In this document: one piece after another, positions 44,341-54,239 of the stretch
How the letters are laid out: every line of letters begins with the position of its first letter
Position numbering within the stretch: position 1 is the stretch's first letter
Assembly (NCBI GenBank): GCA_030142905.1
Contig: JASJOG010000428.1
Location: 62,001 to 126,000, forward strand
Length of the DNA stretch: 64,000 nucleotides
Direction of reading: 5' to 3'
DNA from: Heliopora coerulea
Lineage: Eukaryota; Cnidaria; Anthozoa; Scleralcyonacea; Helioporidae
Made by a program: the position numbers and the translations under genes
Notes under the pieces: model-generated
Databases searched by the model: none
What the model was told of the DNA's origin: nothing
Seen by the model: the letters and a program-made list of their open reading frames with translations, nothing else

Positions 44341-44456
44341 AGATTGTTTAATTATTCACGCAACAAACACCCCTGAAATCTAGTTAAAAATATAATAGCC
44401 CAGCAAACAAGTTTAAATAAAGTCATAATGGAACCATATCTTTAAAACGATTTTAT

Positions 44457-44502
44457 TGACTAACGTTTCGTTACTTAACCAGTAACATCATCAGAGTAAT
44501 TA
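44457..44502 (-). ncRNA. Hammerhead-like motif, PLE-3 left arm
   Basis: Minus strand: CTGATGA (44494-44488), T, a 5-bp stem GTTAC/GTAAC with loop TGGTTAA, GAAA, a one-pair stem III C-GTTA-G, then TC. Stem I pairs at 4 of its first 5 positions. It is the mirror of 54056-54101. Confidence 0.5.
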
Positions 44503-44687
44503 TTTACAGGAGTTGAGAGGCTTAAATAGCTAACTGTTACAAAAATACTGATGAAAGAATGTCACAAAGGATTAGCAGAACGATTAGCAAGAACAATTAG
44601 CGGAAGGAGTGCGAATAGTCAAGTGGTGAAGAATTAGACGTGTGAAGAATTTAATTAGAAGGGGGGAAAAAAAGTCAAGAAATTCCG

Positions 44688-45575
44688 TTAAAAAAGTGCT
44701 AAGGGAAAGGATCTAATATTAGCGTTAAGAGACGGTTGCATCCTAGAAATTAACAGACTTTCTCGCAGAAGAACGTCAAACTGAGTTGAGCCAGAGGATA
44801 AGATTTCGAAATCATCAAATGAGATTTCATGGTCGGTTTTCACCTTGTGTGAAAGGACACTAGATAGTGTAGAATGTGAGAGCGGTTTTCCAGTGTAGGC
44901 TGAAATACCTATGTGATCGGAGATCCTAGTGTGTAATAAACGGCATGTTTCGCCTATATACGACGCCTGGCAGCGTCGGCACGTGAATTTGTAAACTACA
45001 TGGGATCTCAATTTGAGTGGTAAACGATCTTTAAAACGGAAAAAGTTAGACAGACGAGAAACGGGCCGAAAAGCAATACGAATTTGGAGGTGTGGATAGG
45101 CTGACGAAAGTAATTTGGTAAATTGTTGACGAATTTGTAGGCCATGATTTCCGGTGAAAGGTAAAACTAAAGAAAGTAAGAGCCTAGGTGCCGTAAGAAG
45201 TTTTACTGGAGGATGAGAAATTTTGTTTAAAAAAATTCGAAAACAGTGGTCCAAGAATCTGCGTGGATATCCATTTTGTTTTAATAAAGTTTTCAGTTTC
45301 TCAAGTTTAGCGTGGATGATATCGTAAGAGGAGTTTAGTTTATAATAGCGAAACATAAAAGTGTAAATTAATCCCTTTTTAAACACGAGGGGTATAAAAC
45401 TTTCAAAGTTGGTAAAAAGCCTGGTGAAAGTTGGTTTGCGATAAACTGAGGTAACAAATGAACTATTAGAGCGTTGGATTTTAATGTCAAGAAACGGAAG
45501 TGTTTTGTGAGCTTCAATTTCACAAGTAAAATTAATGCAGGTGTGTTGGGAATTTAGATAATCTAAAAAGGGGTA
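44688..45575 (-). pseudogene. PLE-3 reverse transcriptase thumb and GIY-YIG nuclease, N-truncated
   Basis: The frame is open for about 295 codons within PLE-3. YPFLDYLNSQHTCINFTCEI, LPFLDIKIQRSN and TSVYRKPTFTRLFTNFESF belong to the palm-thumb part of PLE reverse transcriptase. The GIY-YIG domain follows (VVYKFTCRRCQASYIGETCR, then LHTRISDHIGISAYTG). The intact YIGET and Arg suggest a once-competent nuclease. The protein ends IRSFPLALF. The YxDD palm motif is missing. The extra 78 codons of open frame up to 45809 come from the adjoining Tigger sequence and are not original. Confidence 0.8.
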
Positions 45576-45792
45576 CAGTAGTTCCTCGTTTATCCGAACG
45601 CCTTGTACACGGAGATTTGAAAAACCGTTCGGATAAGCCAAAATACCGGATAATCGAATTTTACTCAAAACCTTAAGTTTATTGTCGCTGTGCAAAATGT
45701 TTGGTATACAGACTGTTATTGGTCTGTTAAGTCTGTGAAACAGGTGTATACGGACGTGAAAACGGTTGTGAACCAGCAATACACGACTCGTG
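45576..45792 (+). mobile_element. Left end of a Tigger/pogo element, truncated
   Basis: CAGTAGTTCCTCGTTTATCC follows TA (45574-45575) and resembles the terminus of the element at 3479 (CAGTAGAACCCTCGC). GTTCGGATAAGCC at about 45632 is a subterminal inverted repeat. The matching right end is absent; the sequence ends at the Harbinger-1 border, implying a deletion. Confidence 0.7.
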
Positions 45793-46195
45793 TTAAGCCT
45801 AGTTTCCATATAGTTGTAATTGTTGTAATTCCATCGGCGATAATTGGCGATGAGCCCTTACAACAATTACAACTATATGGAAACGCGTGTTGTAATTGTT
45901 GTAATCCAATCGGCGATGAATCGGCGACTGTTGTAGAAGTTGAATCGAGTTCAACTTCTACAACAATTACAACAGTCGCCGATGCGGTAAAATTTAATGG
46001 AAACGCTTTCTACAACAGTCGCCGATAAAAAGACGGCACGTGACATGAGTAGCCAATCATAGCACATCTTCTGTTGCCATAGTAAAGTATCCCAATCACG
46101 AGACTCGCCTGGATTGATTCCATTTCCAAAGAGAAACCTTAAACTAGACTTTCGTGCAGAAGGCTGACAGACGATCTAAACGACTCGAGATAAAA

Positions 46196-47664
46196 ATGGG
46201 CGACTCAAACATCAGTGACGAAGAGTTCATGGACATTGTTAGAAACTATCCTGCTGTATATAAGCGGTCTTCAGTTGATTTCCGCGACAAAAACAAGAAG
46301 GCCAATTCTTGGCGAGCCATTGCTGAGTCTTCAGAAATGGATGTTTCGAAAGCCATGTCGAGATATAATAGTATCCGCACCCAGTTTTCAAGGTAATTGC
46401 TCTAAATGTTTGTTGTGTAAACGTAGCGTGGTTGAAACAAAATGCCTGGTTATTGCCCTCTGTTTATAGTGTTTAGTCTTGGAGAAAATGAAGGCCATGT
46501 GCATGCAGCACATTGAATGATTGATTCTGTTTACCAGCTCAATCTCTTCATCAAATTGGCTCTTTAAGACTAGGATTAGGATTTGGATAGGGTTAGAATA
46601 GTGGGTGATGTTTAAGAATGAAGTTTTAATTGAGGTACTATTGCCAAGAGGGTTTTCCTTCAAAAAAATCGTGACACATGGTCGTGACATTTTTTGTGTC
46701 TGTGTACACGAAGTAAATGCCATCAAATTGACTTCAACTGCATAAGTCTAGCTTGAATATTTTACAAGTGGAAACCTGATTTAGCTCTATTAATATCCTC
46801 TACAATTATTGCCCTCTACATTCAATTGCCTTTGCCATAATTATAACAAAAAATTTGCTTTATCAATCAAGGTATATCAAGGGGCTACGAGGAAAGTCAG
46901 GACAAGGCGTAGATGAAAATTCCACCATAAAGCAAGAGTTTGAGCATTTACGGTGGCTGATCACGTTCATAAAGCATCGAGAAACACAAACAAATTTAAA
47001 GATTGATGCCGCCAAACCTTGTTCTTCCAGTATAGTAATTGAAGTAGATGAGAATGAAGAAGAGAGGTGCTTTGAAAACCAAGAAGTAGAGGTGGTTCAG
47101 GAGGTCGATGTAACTAAAGATGATAATGGTGATTTGGAGCTTTCTTTACTGGACAGTCGAAGTGTGGGATCAAATGAAAATTCACCATGTCAACCTCCAA
47201 GCAAGAAACAGAAATGCTCAGATGGGATGACAAAACGACCATGGGCAAAGGTTCACAAAAAGAAAACCCTTGATGAAAAACTTTCAGACAGTATTGAAGA
47301 GCTGAACAAGGCTATTAAAGAGGCAGATTGTGACAATACAAGGCAAACAAAAGATGAGGAGACATTATATTGTTTAAGCCTGGTTTCTAGGTTGAAGGCC
47401 TTTGATGGAAGGCTAAAATCTTTGGTAAGGTTCGAGATTGAAAAAGTCTTTCATGATGCTGAGTTAAGCACCTTTCAATCACCATATCAGGGATATCATG
47501 ATGGTGATCCTTCATCATATGCTGGCGCACAATTTCATATGTCGAGCATGTACAGACCAGATGTTGGTGGCAGGGTAGCATCTCTTAGACCTGTTGCACT
47601 GTCTAACACTGCCGAAATTGGTGATGTGTACAGTGGACATTCAAAAACCCTTTACACTTTGTAA
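46196..47664 (+). CDS. Harbinger-1 MADF-domain DNA-binding partner protein (two exons)
   Basis: Exons 46196-46392 and 46872-47664 join through a consensus intron (CAAG|GTAATT to AATCAAG), giving 329 residues with no internal stop. The MADF-like domain fills about residues 8-100: DEEFMDIVRNYPAVYKRSSV, then SWRAIAESSEMD, SRYNSIRTQFSRYIKGLRGK and EFEHLRWLITFIKHR. An acidic serine-rich linker follows. Near residues 235-260, LKSLVRFEIEKVFHDAEL resembles a BESS interaction motif. PIF/Harbinger elements usually encode such a partner, which binds the subterminal repeats and brings the transposase into the nucleus. No lesion is seen, unlike in the transposase opposite it. Confidence 0.8.
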
Positions 47665-47954
47665 GTTACAATGGATGCTCTCAGATAAACATGCTTAAGT
47701 TAATGGGAATAATAATAATATTAAGTCTACATTGAAATATTCAAAACAGATGTCTGAGTTTACTTGTTAAAAAGCTAAGATTGGATATTACAGAATTATT
47801 TACATCAATTAAAGAATTACAGAAGTAATAAAATATAAAAATATGAACAGTTCATACAAAATTAAAAAGACATTTATTTATTTGCAACCAATCAAAAACC
47901 TACTTCAACACTCTGGTGTATTTAGTGTGCTAGTCAAGAGTCCAACCCACCAAC

Positions 47955-49267
47955 TTAATTTTTGCTGCTGCAACTTCTTACATGGTCTAGTTGCCAGGAA
48001 ACAGAACCAGCTGGTGAACAGAAGTAGTTCTCAAAACCAGTTCTTACACTTTTAGCATCAAAGCTGTAATTGTTACTTCCAAATCTTGAAACAGGTCTGA
48101 AAATATTTCCATCACTTTCTAAAATATTCCTCCAATCTCCTTCAATGATGCTACCATCCCAGCTCAGTGAATCACAGAATCCCTGTGGTGTGTAGTTTGC
48201 ATTATCTGTAAGGCGCAGGTAGTTGTGGAGACACTGTTGCCTTGATAATGCCTTCTACGGTACTGGGTGATGCACGAATTGGCCTTCGAAATATTCGCCA
48301 TTTGGCAGACAATATGCCAAAGGCATTGTCAATTGTTCGTCTTGCTCGTGACAGTCGGTAGTTGTATATCCGGGAAGTTTCTGGAATATTCTGTCCACCA
48401 TAGGGCTTCATCAGCCATGGCTTGAGAAGGAAAATGTCATCGGCAACAATGACATAAGGTAACTTGTGTCCATTTACCTCTTCAGCTACTGGAAAATCCA
48501 GTTTATTTTCCAACAAGGCATTACCAAAACTAGACCCTGCAAATATGCCTGCATCATTGTCTCGACCAAAACCTCCAATATCAACCAAGGTGAAACAATA
48601 TTTTGCATCACACAAGGCAAGCAACACCATACTATGGTAATGCTTGTAATTATAATACTCTGATCCAGCATTTCTTGGGCAGTCAATTGCAACATGCTTT
48701 CCATCCAGGGCACCCAAACAGTGAGGGAAGTTCCATTCCTCAAAATACTCCTCTGATATATTTTTCCACTCACTTGCCTTTGTTGGAGCAGTTAGGTACT
48801 TCTCATTGAGTGCACTCCATATCCCTTGGCAAGTCTGTCTAACAATTTAGCAAACTGTGGATTTCCCAACACGAAAATTGAAAGACTGACTTTGCTGAGA
48901 GTCCCCAGATGCCAGAAATCGAAGGGTTATAACGAGTCGCTCAGAAGGGGATATGCTTTCTCGTGAGCGACATCTTTTCTTCTGAAGATAAGGACCAACC
49001 ATGCTCAAGAGATACTCGAGCCTTTCTGGAGACATTCTCAAATATCTTAAATGCAAAAATCGTGACACTATAATGAACAAACTATGCTACACATTGCGAC
49101 AAATTAGAACCTAGTTACAAACACACCCACCTGTAAAAAAATTCTCTGTCGTGAAGTCTTAGCTCTTCCACCAAAGTGTAATAATGGCCAAGATTCTTAC
49201 GTTCTTGGAAGATCTCTCTCACCCATCTTTTATGCTTTCTCTTCGAATTACGGCGAATTCTTGCCAT
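47955..49267 (-). pseudogene. Harbinger-1 DDE transposase (DDE_Tnp_4/HARBI1-like), broken
   Basis: Exon 1 (49267-49131) starts MARIRRNSKRKHKRWVREIF. A standard intron ends at 49046, and exon 2 resumes YLRMSPERLEYLLSMVGPYL, SERLVITLRFLASG and FRVGKSTVC. TAA at 48849-48847 interrupts it. The DDE domain has the first Asp in GALDGKHVAIDCP and the second in VIVADDIFLLKPWLMKPY. The third position reads RRTIDNAFGILSAKWRIF, with Asp where PIF/Harbinger transposases have Glu. A frameshift near 48235 precedes the C-terminal LHNYLRLTDNANYTPQGFCD segment, ending at 47955. Stop, frameshift and the E-to-D change each suggest a dead enzyme. Confidence 0.85.
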
Positions 49268-49612
49268 GGCTAAAAGTAGCACGCGTTGGGCATGCAGAAG
49301 CACCCTTCTGTTTAGCTGTGTCATCCTTCTCGCAGTGTTTTTCCCTCACGACTGCTTACAATCTTCAGTTTGTTATAGAAATGGACTTACTACAGAACTG
49401 CCTTTCCAGACGCCATGTAAACTGTACATCCGCATGCGCAGTTTCGACAGAAATCGGCGATTGTTCGACCGAGAAGTCCTGTGAACTAGCGGGAAATCGG
49501 CGACGAATTACAACAATTACAACGATATGGAAACTAAAATGTTGTAATTCCGTCGCCGATTATCGCCGATGGAATTACGACAATTACAACTATATGGAAA
49601 CTAGGCTTTAAC

Positions 49613-49830
49613 CCCTCGTGTTTAAAAAGGGATTAATTTACACTTTTATGTTTCGCTATTTTAAACTAAACTCCTCTTACGATATCTTCCACGCTAAACT
49701 TGAGAAACTGAAAACTTTATTAAAACAAAATGGATATCCACGCAGATTCTTGGACCACTGTTTTCGATTTTTTTTAAACAAAATTTCTCATCCTCCTGTA
49801 AAACTTCTTACGGCACCTAGGCTCTTAGTT
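49613..49830 (+). pseudogene. PLE-3 right arm, first piece of the reverse transcriptase thumb
   Basis: The frame reads FKKGLIYTFMFRYFKLNSSY then LKTLLKQNGYPRRFLDHCF, matching the left arm at 45220-45400. It is cut by Harbinger-2 at 49831 and resumes at 53406. Confidence 0.75.
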
Positions 49831-50134
49831 CCGTTTTAGACGCCGTACTTTTCATGCGCCGAACCTAATCCAGCAATTGAGCACGGCGGAGGCACGGCGT
49901 CTAAATCAATTAAGTTCGGCAGGTTTTGATTAGGTGCGACACGAATATTAAGTTCGACAGAAGCTGTCGCATTATGCGGCACAGGAGCGACTCCGGTTTA
50001 GACGTCGCTCTTTTCATGCGCCGAACTAAATGCATAAATCATAATAATGTATTATAATGTCAAAACTGTCCCAAAATGCACCAGGATAACCGCGCAAACA
50101 TGCGTGCGTCTTGGCGGAATTTTATTATTCGAAC

Positions 50135-51638
50135 ATGGAGCCTTGCAATGTATGCTTTCGCGTTACGAGTTATCGTTGTATTAGATGCACGTTACCTTTA
50201 TGTAACCTTTGTTCGGTTGAGGAGTTAGATGATGGTACTTGTGGATGGATTGCTGGCAAGCAAGTTGGCTACTGTAAAGACTGCGATGACGATTCACAGT
50301 CTCGAGGGAAACAGAAAGTTGCCATACACAATGTAAATGGCGCCGTCAAGAACAAAAGACTGAAGTGGTACGTATTCATGTGGGCTTTTGATTGTTTAGA
50401 CCATTACTTGCCTTAAAAAAGCATGAGATAGCGATCACACACGTTCCTTTGTTCTTACTTGCTCATTAAAGAAAGGCATACTATCATTTGGTCAAACACC
50501 ATTTTGTTTCACCAAAGTTTACGATGCGTCTATAAGCTATGCTATTGCATAAATTAATATTTAAAAACTGTGTTTCTGATTTGAATATTCTAGCATAAAA
50601 GATATTACTCCAACTGGTCAGGATGACTATGCAGAGACTGAGTGTGACATCACTTATGAAGAGCATGGAAATGCACATGACCTTCTGAAGGATAATGATG
50701 AAAATAGTGAAAGTGAAGAAGATGAAGATGAGGAAGATATTCTCACCACATCAAAGAAAAGAAAAAACAAAAAACCAGGGCGAAAGGCCAAGTGGAGTGA
50801 TTCACTGGTCAACGATTTAGTGGATGTCATTGTAAATGATGAAAACTACAAAAGAAAGCTCATCTTTACGAATACAAAGAACCAAAAGAATGGTGCTATT
50901 TATTCAAAGATTTTAATAGAAGTCAAGGAAAGAGCAGCTACAAGAAATGAGCCAGTTCCATATACAGCTGTTCAACTACGAACAAAATTTAAAAAGCTAG
51001 TGGGTGAATGCAAGAGAGCTGCACTTACAATTAAGACAGCAACAGGGATCAAGAGATTCCAAGATAATAAAGGGTATGGACAATGGTTTGATCAGTTGTT
51101 TGCTCTTATAAAGACAAGAGACTCCTGTCAGCCAGATCAAGCAATTGAGCCTTCTGCTTCAACATCTACATCTGGCAGAAGCTCAAGCAATACTGACTTA
51201 GAGGAGTCAAGGAGATCAGAAGCAGGTGATGCAAAATTGTTTGTGCCAGTGAAAAGAAACAAAGCAAAAAAAATTGGCCCAATTGAAGAAGCAGTCAATG
51301 TCATCAAGCATGCACTGGAAAATGATCCGGTCAAAGATCTTTTGGCATTCATGAAAGAGGAGGCTGAAAAATCACGGCAACATGACTTGATGCTTATGCA
51401 GATGCTGCAACCAGTCCCACAACAAACCTTCCCACACCCAACACCACAGAGTCCACAACCTCAGGGGTCACATGCAATGTATCTGCCACCAAACATGCAT
51501 GCAATGTTTCCTCCCAATAATGTGGTGAATACCAGATATGCTGGCACTGCCCAACCTTCACAACCTAGTGAAGTTCAATACTCACCACAAAGGCAGTATT
51601 ATAATGACAAAAATGGACAAAGTTACCATACTTTGTAA
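50135..51638 (+). CDS. Harbinger-2 partner protein: cysteine-rich zinc finger plus Myb/MADF-like domain (two exons)
   Basis: Exons 50135-50367 and 50594-51638 join in phase (GAAGTG|GTACGT to ATTCTAG), giving 425 residues. The N-terminus has four CxxC pairs (CNVC, CIRC, CNLC and CKDC) within about 45 residues, a treble-clef or B-box-like zinc finger. An acidic stretch (SESEEDEDEEDI) precedes a basic Myb/SANT-like domain: KAKWSDSLVNDLVDVIVNDE, then AVQLRTKFKKLVGECKRAAL. The C-terminus is rich in Pro, Gln and Met. By analogy with other Harbingers it should bind the element ends and assist the transposase. It was not recognised as any named gene. Confidence 0.75.
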
Positions 51639-51937
51639 GAAAATTTTGAAATCTATGAATTCAAGATCTTAATATCCATTAATTTATTCAGGTAGCAAAT
51701 ACAAACTAGTTCATAATATAGCAATTCTTGTAATATGTACATGTATACAGGTTTTCATCCATTTGTTTATCACTTTTTGTATTTTGATATGTAATAGGTG
51801 AATTATTTCCATAATTTTGTTAGATTTCCTTCACTTTACAAATATACCAATCAGTGGGTCTCAAGTGTTTTGTTGTCATGCCATTGATGTAACCAAACAG
51901 AACATGTATTTACATATTAGAAAAATCCCCAATATGT

Positions 51938-53155
51938 CTACAATGAATTCTCTTTCTCCTTCCATAATTTTGCACACAGTGTATCTCGGATATGACCTGC
52001 TGGAGTACCTGCATCACTGATTTTTTCACAGGATCTCATATCCAGCAGTTTTCTTACTGTTGCCCTGTCCCTTCTTTCATTGGAATTAGAATCAAGGGTC
52101 ATATCAAGTTTTTTTGATAAAGTTTCACCCTTGTCAATGCAAATGTTGTGCAGTACCATACTTGCCAGTGCTGTTGTCTTCACTTGGTCAGCATCACTTT
52201 CACTTTTTCTCAGCAATACTCGCCACCTTCCCTTCAGTTGGCCATAAGCTCCTTCAGTCACCATTCTTGCTCTACTTAACCTGTAGTTGAAGTTTCTCTG
52301 TTTCAGTGTCAGCACTGCATTTGTATAGGGTTTCATTAACCAAGATTGCAGTGGAAATGCTGCATCACCAAGAATGAGTGGAGAAATAATAGTACTACCC
52401 ACCTTTTGGCCAATGTTTGGAATTATGTTTTGTTCTGTTATATCTTGCCATAGTTCAGTTGACTGGAAGATCACAGAATCATGAGAATTTCCAGGAAATC
52501 CACAACTTCCCCAAACAAATCTATAATTTGAGTCTACAATTGCGATCAAAACAACAGAATAAAAATTTTTATAATTGTGGTATTCCTTGCATGCCTGAAG
52601 GCCTCCAGGAGGACACTTGATAGGTATATGGCAACCATCAACTGCTGCCCAGCAGAAAGGGAACTGCCACAGTTCCTCCATGTCCAATATCTTTCTCTCA
52701 AAGTCACTTTGTGTTCGAGCCATATGTCCTTCAACAGATTCTTGCCAGAGATTGTCGACAATTGCTTCTGTCACCTCCTTTACAATTAAACAGACTGTTG
52801 CAACCCCCAATCCCACCATCTCTGCTATTGTGTAATAATAGTCTCCTCTAGCAAGGCGATATAAACAAATTCCAAGTCTGCATTCGGGCGATATTGGCTC
52901 TTCATTAATCGTGTCTCGTTGAAGAACATGCTTTATACGGTTAAGAATGAACATAAATGTACTCCTCGAGACTCGAAAGGTTCTGGTAAATCTTTTCTCG
53001 GAGTAAGTATTCCACACAAGAGTCCACCAGCCTCTGTTGCGTTCAAATCGACGACACGAACGTTGGTGAACAGGCGTTTCATTGGAACGCGATAAAAGTA
53101 AAAATTTAGTCAAACACATGCTCAGCATCAGACGTCTTCTGTACATGATATACAT
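51938..53155 (-). CDS. Harbinger-2 DDE transposase (DDE_Tnp_4/HARBI1-like), intact
   Basis: Taking ATG at 53155 as start gives 405 residues; the frame is open 18 codons further upstream without ATG. The N-terminal helical region includes TFRVSRSTFMFILNRIKHVL and ECRLGICLYRLARGDYYYTI. The DDE triad is complete: Asp in CWAAVDGCHIPIKCPPGG, Asp in LILGDAAFPLQSWLMKPY, and Glu in LSRARMVTEGAYGQLKGRWR. This is followed by SMVLHNICID, the usual end of the domain. The enzyme would excise and insert the element. It is convergent with the partner gene, with about 300 bp between their ends. No stop or frameshift is seen. Confidence 0.85.
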   Translation of the reverse strand: MYIMYRRRLMLSMCLTKFLLLSRSNETPVHQRSCRRFERNRGWWTLVWNTYSEKRFTRTFRVSRSTFMFILNRIKHVLQRDTINEEPISPECRLGICLYRLARGDYYYTIAEMVGLGVATVCLIVKEVTEAIVDNLWQESVEGHMARTQSDFERKILDMEELWQFPFCWAAVDGCHIPIKCPPGGLQACKEYHNYKNFYSVVLIAIVDSNYRFVWGSCGFPGNSHDSVIFQSTELWQDITEQNIIPNIGQKVGSTIISPLILGDAAFPLQSWLMKPYTNAVLTLKQRNFNYRLSRARMVTEGAYGQLKGRWRVLLRKSESDADQVKTTALASMVLHNICIDKGETLSKKLDMTLDSNSNERRDRATVRKLLDMRSCEKISDAGTPAGHIRDTLCAKLWKEKENSL

Positions 53156-53405
53156 TAAGGCGGCTATTACTCGTCGTCTTCTATTACGTCGGATAATACT
53201 TTTTCGCAAGAGAGATTTTATGATAGTTTGACCCGCTATCCTGAATTTTACGCGCGAAGGCTTCCGCTACTTGGTGTAAGTTAAAATATAGTTACCCGCT
53301 ATTTGGTGCGCCAGCATTAAGTTCGACGTATAAATCAACAGCCGCTCTGGAGTCGAACTTATTAGTATTAGATTCGGCGCATGAGAAGAGCGGCGTCTAA
53401 ACCGG

Positions 53406-53868
53406 AAATCATGGCCTACAAATTCGTCAACAATTTACCAAATTACTTTCGTCAGCCTATCCACACCTCCAAATTCGTATTGCTTTTCGGCCCGTTTCTC
53501 GTCTGTCTAACTTTTTCCGTTTTAAAGATCGTTTACCACTCAAATTGAGATCCCATGTAGTTTACAAATTCACGTGCCGACGCTGCCAGGCGTCGTATAT
53601 AGGCGAAACATGCCGTTTATTACACACTAGGATCTCCGATCACATAGGTATTTCAGCCTACACTGGAAAACTGCTCTCACATTCTACACTATCTAGTGTC
53701 CTTTCACACAAGGTGAAAACCGACCATGAAATCTCATTTGATGATTTCGAAATCTTATCCTCTGGCTCAACTCAGTTTGACGTTCTTCTGCGAGAAAGTC
53801 TGTTAATTTCTAGGATGCAACCGTCTCTTAACGCTAATATTAGATCCTTTCCCTTAACACTTTTTTAA
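53406..53868 (+). pseudogene. PLE-3 right arm, GIY-YIG nuclease
   Basis: After Harbinger-2 the frame resumes with NHGLQIRQQFTKLL-type sequence. It then gives VVYKFTCRRCQASYIGETCR, LHTRISDHIGISAYTG and EISFDDFEILSSGSTQFDVL, and stops at 53868. It is nearly identical to the left arm. Confidence 0.8.
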
Positions 53869-54055
53869 CGGAATTTCTTGACTTTTTTTTCCCCCTTCTA
53901 ATTAAATTCTTCACACGTCTAATTCTTCACCACTTGACTATTCGCACTCCTTCCGCTAATTGTTCTTGCTAATCGTTCTGCTAATCCTTTGTGACATTCT
54001 TTCATCAGTATTTTTGTAACAGTTAGCTATTTAAGCCTCTCAACTCCTGTAAATA

Positions 54056-54101
54056 ATTACTCTGATGATGTTACTGGTTAAGTAACGAAACGTTAGTCAA
54101 T
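54056..54101 (+). ncRNA. Hammerhead-like motif, PLE-3 right arm
   Basis: CTGATGA 54062-54068, T, stem GTTAC (54070-54074) with GTAAC (54082-54086), GAAA (54087-54090), stem III C-GTTA-G, then TC. The minimal stem III is like the one at 29.4 kb. Stem I is 4 of 5 pairs. Confidence 0.5.
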
Positions 54102-54239
54102 AAAATCGTTTTAAAGATATGGTTCCATTATGGCTTTATTTAAACTTGTTTGCTGGGCTATTATATTTTTAACTAAACTTCGTTTCCCACCTGGCTCTTC
54201 AATCGCAACTACTGAAATATGATCTATGTTATAGGTTTT

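Larger units (their letters stand above)
45796..49607. mobile_element. PIF/Harbinger element 1 (3.8 kb), target duplication TTA
   Basis: The left end is AGCCTAGTTTCCATATAGTT and the right end is its inverse ending GGAAACTAGGCT. TTA stands on both sides (45793-45795 and 49608-49610), the classical PIF/Harbinger target. Subterminal words (GTTGTAATTGTTGTAATTCC and CGGCGAT) recur at both ends. It carries two convergent genes: a MADF-domain gene on the plus strand and a DDE transposase on the minus strand. Confidence 0.9.
49831..53405. mobile_element. PIF/Harbinger-like element 2 (3.6 kb), apparently intact gene pair
   Basis: The left end is CCGTTTTAGACGCCG and the right end is the inverse of CCGGTTTAGACGCCG. 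Both continue inward through TCATGCGCCGAA and related words. It splits the nuclease of PLE-3. About 28 bp of PLE-3 sequence are missing relative to the left arm, so the target duplication is not resolved. It encodes a plus-strand DNA-binding protein and a minus-strand DDE transposase, both uninterrupted. Confidence 0.85.
44378..54205. mobile_element. PLE-3 inverted dimer, split by one Tigger end and two Harbinger elements
   Basis: The left arm 44388-45572 (minus) and the right arm 49612-54170 (plus) are reverse complements once the 49831-53405 insertion is removed. The right arm starts about 175 bp later in the element than the left arm. Both end in the same hammerhead-like motif and TTTGCTGGGC terminus. 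The right end runs further to the GGKRSLV-type end shared with PLE-1, so the two are related families. Confidence 0.8.

Noticed and set aside
45577..45809. N-terminal extension of the minus-strand PLE-3 ORF
   Set aside because: This part lies in Tigger-end sequence and its codons do not resemble reverse transcriptase.
51137..51352. 71-codon minus-strand ORF
   Set aside because: It is the shadow of the second exon of the Harbinger-2 partner gene.
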